Assembly: GCA_030691585.1 (NCBI GenBank)
Contig: JAUYEC010000168.1
Span: 1-5,152, forward strand
DNA length: 5,152 bases
Direction: 5' to 3'
DNA from: Candidatus Omnitrophota bacterium
Lineage (GTDB): Bacteria > Omnitrophota > Gorgyraeia > Gygaellales > Profunditerraquicolaceae
This document shows positions 1 to 4,116 of the stretch, in pieces. Position 1 is the stretch's first letter; each line of letters starts with the position of its first letter. The notes under the pieces are model-generated. The model ran no database searches. It was not told the DNA's origin and saw only the letters and a list, made by a program, of their open reading frames with translations. A program made the position numbers and the translations under genes.

Positions 1-1325
1 TATTCCTTCACCTTATCAAGACTGATCCGTTCCTGCAACATCGTGTCGCGGTCGCGCACGGTTACCTGCTTATCCTCCAGCGACTGCACGTCCACGGTCA
101 GGCAATACAACGTGCCCACTTCATCCTGCCGCCTGTAAAGCTTGCCGATGGCGCCGGTGTCATCATAAACCGTGATAAAACTTTTCTTCAAATCCGCGGC
201 GAGCCTTTTCGCCATTTCCACGATCTCCGGCCGGTTGCGCAATAAGGGCAGGACCGCCACTTTTGTCGGGGCCAGGTCCTTATGCAATTTCAAGACAACG
301 CGGATATCCTCTTTGACTTTTTCCTCATTGTAGGCATCGTTCAAAAACGCCAAAACACTCCGGTCCACGCCGCCCGAAGGCTCAATGATATACGGATAGA
401 ATTTTTCCTTTGTGGCCTCATCAAAAAATTTCAATTCCTTGCCGCTGGCCTCGGAATGCCGGCGCAAATCAAAATCCGTGCGGTTAGCGATGCCTTCCAG
501 TTCCGACCATCCAAAAGAAAAATTGTATTCTATATCCGTGCAGGCAAGAGCGTAGTGGGCGAGCTCGTCTTTTTCATGCGGCCGCTTCCTAAGATTATCC
601 GCCTTCATTCCAAGGTTCAAGTACCACTGATAACGGCTGGCGATCCAATCGTTGAGCGCATCCACCGCCGCTTCCGGCCGGACAAAATATTCTATCTCCA
701 TCTGCTCAAATTCGCAAGTGCGAAAAGTAAAATTTCCCGGGGTGATCTCATTGCGGAAGGCCTTGCCGATCTGGGCCATGCCAAAAGGAAGTTTGGGGTG
801 ACGGCTGTCCATGATATTCAGAAAATTCACGAACATCCCCTGCGCAGTCTCGGGCCGCAGATAAACCAGGTTGGCCGCTTCCTCAACCGGCCCCTGGTGC
901 GTTTTAAACATCAGATTAAACGGCCGCGACTCGGTCAACTCGCCGCCGCACTCCGGGCATTTTCTTGCAGCAGGGACAGCGCCCGCTTTTCGGGCGCTGT
1001 CCCCAACAGCTCCCTCGAGGTCGGCAGTCTTAAATCTTTTTCTGCATTGGCGGCAGTCACTCTTCAGGTCATAAAAATTTTCCACGTGCCCCGATGCCTC
1101 CCAGGTCTTGGGGTGCATAAGGATAGCCGCGTCTATGCCGTAGACATCATTGCGCTCATAGACATTGGCCTTCCACCAGGCGCGCTTTAAATTGTTCTTC
1201 AACTCCACGCCGTATGGCCCGTAGTCCCAGGTATTCGCCTGCCCGCCGTAAATGTCGGACGACTGAAAAATAAATCCCCTGCGCTTGCACAGGGAAACTA
1301 CTTTCTCCATCAAATTCTTATCCAT
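1..1325 (-). CDS. glyQS: Glycine--tRNA ligase (single-chain, dimeric class II type), 3' end at window edge
   Basis: This cytoplasmic enzyme charges tRNA-Gly with glycine using ATP. Reading from the ATG at 1323-1325 gives 441 residues ending LDKVKE. The next codon starts TA and is cut by the window edge, so it is probably the stop. Visible features are the N-terminal GGQANTWDYGPYGVELKNN region, a zinc-binding pair CRQC (91-94) and CPEC (123-126), class II motif 2 FRNE followed by FEQMEIEYF (190-214), motif 3 PSGGVDRS (317-323), and a C-terminal anticodon-binding domain ending VTVRDRDTM. The length is close to the roughly 460 residues usual for the family. No Shine-Dalgarno precedes the ATG; a promoter lies almost on top of it. 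An in-frame palindromic repeat (R1) codes for residues 108-118, between the two cysteine pairs. Identification is secure from the family motifs. The gene is divergent from the neighbouring PEP-CTERM gene and functionally unrelated to it. Confidence 0.97.
   Translation of the reverse strand, partial: MDKNLMEKVVSLCKRRGFIFQSSDIYGGQANTWDYGPYGVELKNNLKRAWWKANVYERNDVYGIDAAILMHPKTWEASGHVENFYDLKSDCRQCRKRFKTADLEGAVGDSARKAGAVPAARKCPECGGELTESRPFNLMFKTHQGPVEEAANLVYLRPETAQGMFVNFLNIMDSRHPKLPFGMAQIGKAFRNEITPGNFTFRTCEFEQMEIEYFVRPEAAVDALNDWIASRYQWYLNLGMKADNLRKRPHEKDELAHYALACTDIEYNFSFGWSELEGIANRTDFDLRRHSEASGKELKFFDEATKEKFYPYIIEPSGGVDRSVLAFLNDAYNEEKVKEDIRVVLKLHKDLAPTKVAVLPLLRNRPEIVEMAKRLAADLKKSFITVYDDTGAIGKLYRRQDEVGTLYCLTVDVQSLEDKQVTVRDRDTMLQERISLDKVKE
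973..1004. repeat. R1: GGGACAGCG palindrome inside glyQS
   Basis: Perfect 13-bp arms GGGACAGCGCCCG (973-985) and CGGGCGCTGTCCC (991-1003) are separated by CTTTT, with one further C at 1004. The outer nine bases match the arms of the other repeats in the window. The inner stem and the short loop differ. Neither strand contains a stop in any frame, and GlyRS reads through it as GDSARKAGAVP. Confidence 0.85.
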
Positions 1326-1334
1326 AGTCTTTTA

Positions 1335-1363
1335 TTTTTATCGCACTTTCACCCAAAAGTCAA
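1335..1363 (-). promoter_or_regulatory. Predicted sigma-70 promoter of glyQS
   Basis: On the minus strand, TTGACT (1358-1363) is followed by 17 bases and then TAAAAA (1335-1340). The expected transcription start, about 7 bases downstream, falls near 1328, only two or three bases before the ATG at 1325. There is no Shine-Dalgarno in the AT-rich bases between. A leaderless or nearly leaderless mRNA is the simplest reading. The -10 matches the consensus at only four of six positions. Confidence 0.55.
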
Positions 1364-1385
1364 GAACAAAATGAAATTGAAAAAG

Positions 1386-1452
1386 AAAAAGGGGACAGCG
1401 ACTTTTTTTCACGCATCGTTTTCCCGCATAAAAAAAAGTCGCTGTCCCCTTT
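1386..1452. repeat. R2: GGGGACAGCGAC quasi-palindrome between divergent promoters
   Basis: The left arm is three A, GGGGACAGCGAC (1391-1402) and seven T. The right arm is seven A (of eight), GTCGCTGTCCCC (1438-1449) and three T, giving a 22-bp perfect stem (1388-1409 with 1431-1452) around a 21-base loop. It is identical over 67 bp, loop included, to R3 at 2291-2357. It lies between the -35 elements of glyQS (1363) and of the PEP-CTERM gene (1474), so it should be outside both transcripts. There it could act as an insulator, protein-binding site or supercoil-extruded cruciform, but not as a terminator for either gene. Confidence 0.93.
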
Positions 1453-1473
1453 CCCCCTTTTTCCTTATTTCCC

Positions 1474-1502
1474 TTGACTCTTTCTAGTGTCTATGCTATA
1501 GA
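1474..1502 (+). promoter_or_regulatory. Predicted sigma-70 promoter of the first PEP-CTERM gene
   Basis: TTGACT (1474-1479), a 17-base spacer and TATAGA (1497-1502) fit a sigma-70 promoter. The predicted start near 1509 leaves a leader of about 40 bases to the ATG at 1550. No clear Shine-Dalgarno is seen in that leader. Confidence 0.55.
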
Positions 1503-1549
1503 TATTATTGTTAAAAAGTATATAAATCCCTTTACAAAGTTCCATCGCC

Positions 1550-2284
1550 ATGAAAAAATTTATCATCACCTCCGTCCTCTGCGCAGGCCTGCTATTATCC
1601 GCGGCAACGCCCTGCTACGCGGCCAACAACTCTCTGCAAACTTTCTTAACCAGGCTATTCAGCATCTTGTTTAAAAAACCCATACCACCACCACCGCCAC
1701 CGCCACCGGTACCGCTGCCCTTGTCCACCACTTTGCATCCTGCTCTCAATTATATGGCGGATTACGGGGTAACTGCCCCAAAGGCGGATAACTATTTTTG
1801 GCGCACTGACGGCCGTTATGACACGCCAAGTTTTTTTGTGGAATTTGACAACGCCAAGGTAAACAAAAACCAGCCGCTGTATTTAACCACAAAATGGTCG
1901 TATGAAGGCGCTCTTGTCCCGTCTATGACCCAGACGCAAACAGTTACCACTCTTTCCTCCAACAACAATATGCTCGGCACCTGGATCTCCCCGACCAACG
2001 CCAACTGGACCCCGGAGCCCTGGGACGGCGAACTTTACCACTGGAGCGTGACCGCGACCTGGTCCAACGCGCAGGCAGTAACCTGGAAAAACCTCATACC
2101 ACAATGGGGCAACCTTGGCATGGCGCTAAGCCGTATTTTTACACCCACAACCCAACTCACAACCGTAGGTGGCGTGGGCACCAGCACCATGAATTTCACC
2201 ACTAACCCCGAACCAATCAGCTCACTCCTCTTCCTTGCCGGCGGCGCGCTCCTCGCTTCCCGCCTGCGCAAAAAACGCAAGTAA
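1550..2284 (+). CDS. PEP-CTERM sorted secreted protein, unknown fold, proline-rich
   Basis: This 244-residue exported protein belongs to no domain family I recognise. A Sec signal peptide (MKKF, hydrophobic 5-19, likely cleavage after CYA at 24) is followed by a short amphipathic segment with basic ends (29-43). Next comes a proline-rich linker with eight consecutive prolines (46-53). The body (about 60-215) is rich in Thr, Asn, Trp and Tyr and looks like a beta-rich extracellular domain. The C-terminus is a classic PEP-CTERM tail: NPEP (219-222), hydrophobic helix SSLLFLAGGALLAS, then RLRKKRK. The tail should be cut by an exosortase after export, probably the one encoded at 4117. The start is fixed by the signal peptide; no Shine-Dalgarno is visible. 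The gene is flanked by identical repeats R2 and R3. Structural or adhesive surface functions are possible but unsupported. Confidence 0.88.
   Translation: MKKFIITSVLCAGLLLSAATPCYAANNSLQTFLTRLFSILFKKPIPPPPPPPPVPLPLSTTLHPALNYMADYGVTAPKADNYFWRTDGRYDTPSFFVEFDNAKVNKNQPLYLTTKWSYEGALVPSMTQTQTVTTLSSNNNMLGTWISPTNANWTPEPWDGELYHWSVTATWSNAQAVTWKNLIPQWGNLGMALSRIFTPTTQLTTVGGVGTSTMNFTTNPEPISSLLFLAGGALLASRLRKKRK
1685..1708 (+). repeat. CCA/CCG triplet run encoding eight prolines
   Basis: Eight in-frame proline codons (CCA or CCG) follow one another directly, with further prolines on both sides. The run forms a rigid linker after the N-terminal helix of the mature protein. Such runs stall ribosomes and generally need elongation factor P. 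The alternating CCA/CCG codons could also slip and change the linker length in threes. Confidence 0.8.
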
Positions 2285-2290
2285 AAAGGT

Positions 2291-2359
2291 AAAAAGGGGA
2301 CAGCGACTTTTTTTCACGCATCGTTTTCCCGCATAAAAAAAAGTCGCTGTCCCCTTTTT
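2291..2359. repeat. R3: GGGGACAGCGAC quasi-palindrome between convergent genes
   Basis: A perfect 24-bp stem is formed by 2291-2314 and 2336-2359: five A, GGGGACAGCGAC, seven T and the complement. The 21-base loop is identical to that of R2. Identity with R2 covers 2291-2357, so one copy probably derives recently from the other or from a common source by duplication or gene conversion. Confidence 0.93.
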
Positions 2360-2360
2360 T
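2291..2360. terminator. Likely bidirectional intrinsic terminator formed by R3
   Basis: The element starts seven bases after the TAA of the plus-strand gene and ends at the TAA of the minus-strand gene. On the plus strand the GC-rich stem ends in six T (2355-2360). On the minus strand it ends in five T, then ACC and five more T. Both convergent transcripts would therefore meet a strong hairpin followed by a U-tract. This is a structural prediction; no other terminator is visible for either gene. Confidence 0.7.
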
Positions 2361-3015
2361 AATTTTTCCTGCACACCCTCACCGCCATCACCCCTACTCC
2401 AACCAAGAACAACACCGCGCTCACCGGCTCCGGACTCACCGTGGTCACGCTCAAATACGGCCGATACTCCGCATTGCTGCATTCAGAACTGTAAAATCTG
2501 GCAAACAATTCTCCGGTTTTAGCGTCCGTATTGTTCTCCAACACCAGGCCATAATTGGGCCCGCTCTGCCACACAGATACCATATCCTCTAGCCCACTCC
2601 ACTGCCGCCACATATTATTCCCGCTATCCAGGTATAGCGACCCACTATTGCCTAGAGCATAGGCCGGCTTGGAATTCCAGGTAGTTGAGGCCTCATCCCA
2701 CGGCGCCAATAGCGCATGCGCGTTCACCGCGTCCCCCGGCGAATAACTAGACAAGTATTGATAGAGGAACAGCGAGGCCGCGCTTATTGTCTGACCTTGT
2801 AGAGCCGCCAAATCCGCGTCACTAAACTTTAGATACACTTCCGCCAGGCCGGTACGGTCATTAAGGCTCAAATAAGTATTATTGCCGTAATTAGCACCCG
2901 CATTCGCCTCATTCACCCAGGCATCCTGGCTCACCGCAAACTTAAACTCCTCTTCCGCCCCCACCCCTGGCACCTGTAATAAAATAACCACCACCAACAT
3001 CACCAAATATCTCAT
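2359..3015 (-). CDS. DNRLRE domain-containing PEP-CTERM protein
   Basis: This 218-residue secreted protein has a signal peptide at 1-20 (likely cleaved after GVGA). Residues 24-192 match the DNRLRE-type beta-sandwich seen in many bacterial extracellular proteins: DAWVNEA...NYG...L (31-50), a VYLKFSD strand (60-66), the hallmark PWDEASTTWNSKP (105-117), VWQSGPNYGLVLENN (148-162) and the closing FYSSE...YRPYLSV (174-190). The family is thought to bind surfaces or carbohydrates; no catalytic residues are evident. The C-terminus carries SPEP (194-197), a hydrophobic helix and RVCRKN, a PEP-CTERM sorting tail with a shorter basic end than its neighbours. The start is supported by AGGAGGT five bases upstream, the only good Shine-Dalgarno in the window. 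The gene lies downstream of the peptidase gene on the same strand, 185 bp away with R4 between. The stop codon abuts R3. Confidence 0.9.
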   Translation of the reverse strand: MRYLVMLVVVILLQVPGVGAEEEFKFAVSQDAWVNEANAGANYGNNTYLSLNDRTGLAEVYLKFSDADLAALQGQTISAASLFLYQYLSSYSPGDAVNAHALLAPWDEASTTWNSKPAYALGNSGSLYLDSGNNMWRQWSGLEDMVSVWQSGPNYGLVLENNTDAKTGELFARFYSSECSNAEYRPYLSVTTVSPEPVSAVLFLVGVGVMAVRVCRKN

Positions 3016-3020
3016 CTCAC

Positions 3021-3027
3021 ACCTCCT
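3021..3027 (-). promoter_or_regulatory. Strong Shine-Dalgarno of the DNRLRE gene
   Basis: AGGAGGT on the minus strand lies five bases before the ATG at 3013-3015 and fixes that start. It contrasts with the other four genes, which have no convincing ribosome binding site at normal spacing. Confidence 0.85.
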
Positions 3028-3076
3028 ACCCTAACAGACGCGCAAGGAGGCAAAATCTAACAAAAATATTTCAACA

Positions 3077-3185
3077 AAAAATTAGGGCCAGCTAATGAAA
3101 ATGGGGACAGCCACCTCTTTTCCGCAGCTCTTTACGAAGGTGGCTGTCCCCATTTTCCTTATACTAAAGTGTATCCCTAATTTTT
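3077..3185. repeat. Outer inverted pair AAAAATTAGGG/CCCTAATTTTT enclosing R4
   Basis: AAAAATTAGGG (3077-3087) and its exact complement (3175-3185) enclose R4. The left side continues as CCAGC, resembling the R5 sequence AAAATTAGGGACAGC at 4042-4056. The pair reads best as the eroded ends of an older TTAGGGACAG-type repeat that now surrounds a younger copy. Confidence 0.6.
3097..3157. repeat. R4: GGGGACAGCCACC palindrome between tandem genes
   Basis: Perfect 19-bp arms GAAAATGGGGACAGCCACC (3097-3115) and their complement (3139-3157) extend to 20 bp with T3116-A3138, around a 21-base loop. The core GGGGACAGC is shared with the other copies, but the inner stem is CACC rather than GAC. It lies between the peptidase and DNRLRE genes. 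On the minus strand the stem ends in ATTTTC, so it could terminate weakly or shape the processed RNA ends. Confidence 0.9.
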
Positions 3186-3200
3186 AATTAAACTTTTAAA

Positions 3201-3959
3201 CTACTTCTTCTTCCTCAACCTCCGCGCCGCAAGCAGCCCGCCGCCGAGCAAGAACAACAACGAACTCACCGGCTCCGGGTTAACGGCAAAAGCTTCTACG
3301 CCCCCAATATGCCAGCCGGAATAAGCGCCGCCAAGACCCCATTCCGAGCCAACAAGTGAAACCGGATAATAAGCAAGTTGACTTGCATGATCATCCGAAT
3401 CCGTAACATAAACACCCTGATAATCGCTGCCCAGATATTCATATCCCCAAACAGTAAGCGCATGGCCGCTTCCACCCGCATAAACTGCTAATGTTGTGCC
3501 ATAACCCGCGTGAAGGTATTCATCCACTTTTGACATTGCATTAGCTTCTGCCCAATACCCATGATAATAATCAGAAACATTATATCCCGGCCAATAATTT
3601 CCTCCTCCGGAAACATCAACAGTTGACCAGTCGCTATCATATGGGTATCCGGACGGATACTCCCCGTTAAACCACCAATTCCAACCAACATGCATCAAAC
3701 TGCCTTGATTGGTCCAATGGTCCACAAGATTTGTGAATATTTTATCCTCATTGTCAAATTGAGACATGCCCCAGCTGCCCCAAGCAAGTATATTTGAAGC
3801 GGCGGCCGCCCAGCACATATATGTATCTTGCCCATCCCAGTTTTTGTCGGCATCATACCACGTACTATAGCCAAAATAAGACGCAAAAACAGAATCCGTA
3901 ATTCCCAGGATTCCTATGCAAAAAATAATAATTACAATAATCTTGTATAATTTCCCCAT
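3201..3959 (-). CDS. IdeS/Mac-like (C66) cysteine peptidase with PEP-CTERM tail
   Basis: This predicted secreted, surface-sorted cysteine endopeptidase has 252 residues from the ATG at 3957-3959. A TTG at 3968 would add three residues (MGK); neither start has a well-spaced Shine-Dalgarno. A signal peptide spans 1-27 (cleavage after VFA). The mature part starts with YFGYSTWYDADKNWDGQD and the active-site segment MCWAAAASNILAW. Lys39 and Cys49 are ten residues apart, as are Lys84 and Cys94 of streptococcal IdeS. His166 in GHALTVWGYEY and Asp187/Asp189 in VYVTDSDD match His262 and Asp284/Asp286, with similar spacing. Trp/Tyr/Gly-rich segments fill the middle. NPEP (227-230), a hydrophobic helix and RRLRKKK form the PEP-CTERM tail. 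The protein is shorter than IdeS (about 340 residues). Its substrate is unknown; immunoglobulin cleavage should not be assumed. A strong promoter lies upstream. Confidence 0.85.
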   Translation of the reverse strand: MGKLYKIIVIIIFCIGILGITDSVFASYFGYSTWYDADKNWDGQDTYMCWAAAASNILAWGSWGMSQFDNEDKIFTNLVDHWTNQGSLMHVGWNWWFNGEYPSGYPYDSDWSTVDVSGGGNYWPGYNVSDYYHGYWAEANAMSKVDEYLHAGYGTTLAVYAGGSGHALTVWGYEYLGSDYQGVYVTDSDDHASQLAYYPVSLVGSEWGLGGAYSGWHIGGVEAFAVNPEPVSSLLFLLGGGLLAARRLRKKK

Positions 3960-4011
3960 CTTCCCCAAACACTTATTAAAAAGGTTTATAAAACTATTGC
4001 ATTATTTAAAC

Positions 4012-4040
4012 ATTATCTTCTTTCCATACCCATTTGTCAA
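4012..4040 (-). promoter_or_regulatory. Strong sigma-70 promoter of the peptidase gene
   Basis: On the minus strand, a perfect TTGACA (4035-4040), a 17-base spacer and GATAAT (4012-4017) form the best promoter in the window. The predicted start near 4005 leaves a leader of about 46 bases to the ATG at 3959. The upstream edge of the -35 touches half-repeat R5. Transcription could continue into the DNRLRE gene if R4 does not stop it. Confidence 0.75.
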
Positions 4041-4041
4041 G

Positions 4042-4060
4042 AAAATTAGGGACAGCGACC
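4042..4060. repeat. R5: solitary half copy of the repeat
   Basis: AAAATTAGGGACAGCGACC contains the GGGACAGCGAC arm, but no matching right arm follows within the 157-bp divergent intergenic region. It has the TTAGGG-type outer sequence also seen around R4. It lies directly next to the -35 of the peptidase promoter and about 40 bases upstream of the exosortase -10 element. Confidence 0.75.
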
Positions 4061-4101
4061 TATTATTTTGGTACAAATTCTCGCCCTTTTGCAAACTTCT
4101 G

Positions 4102-4110
4102 TGATATACT
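4102..4110 (+). promoter_or_regulatory. Extended -10 promoter of the exosortase gene
   Basis: TGATATACT fits the extended -10 pattern TGN-TATACT (hexamer 4105-4110). No good -35 lies 16-18 bases upstream. Transcription from this element would start at about 4116-4118, on the ATG itself (4117-4119). That implies a leaderless mRNA and agrees with the missing Shine-Dalgarno. Confidence 0.5.
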
Positions 4111-4116
4111 ATATCC

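Noticed and set aside
602..760. Cys204 after motif 2 of GlyRS (FRTCEFEQ), where many families have Arg or another residue
   Set aside because: I recall this position as variable among bacterial GlyRS sequences and cannot verify it here, so it is not treated as a defect.
973..1004. GlyRS as a pseudogene disrupted by R1
   Set aside because: The frame is open across R1 and all catalytic and zinc motifs are present on both sides.
282..1190. 302-codon open frame on the plus strand
   Set aside because: It runs antisense through glyQS, whose minus-strand frame carries all class II synthetase motifs. The plus-strand translation resembles nothing and lacks a promoter or ribosome site.
1765..1778. 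Small GGGG...CCCC inverted repeat in the first PEP-CTERM gene
   Set aside because: Only a four-base arm, without the GACAG core; explained by chance in coding sequence.
2222..2482. 86-codon minus-strand frame spanning R3 and both gene ends
   Set aside because: It overlaps two well-supported genes in other frames and owes its length to the stop-poor repeat arms.
3016..3076. Search for a separate promoter of the DNRLRE gene
   Set aside because: The AT-rich stretch has a TTAGAT-like -10, but no acceptable -35 at 16-18 bases, so no promoter is annotated.
3916..4104. 62-codon plus-strand frame across the peptidase promoter
   Set aside because: It is antisense to the peptidase signal peptide and covers a strong minus-strand promoter. 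The AT-rich, hydrophobic translation is typical of chance, and no start signals are seen.
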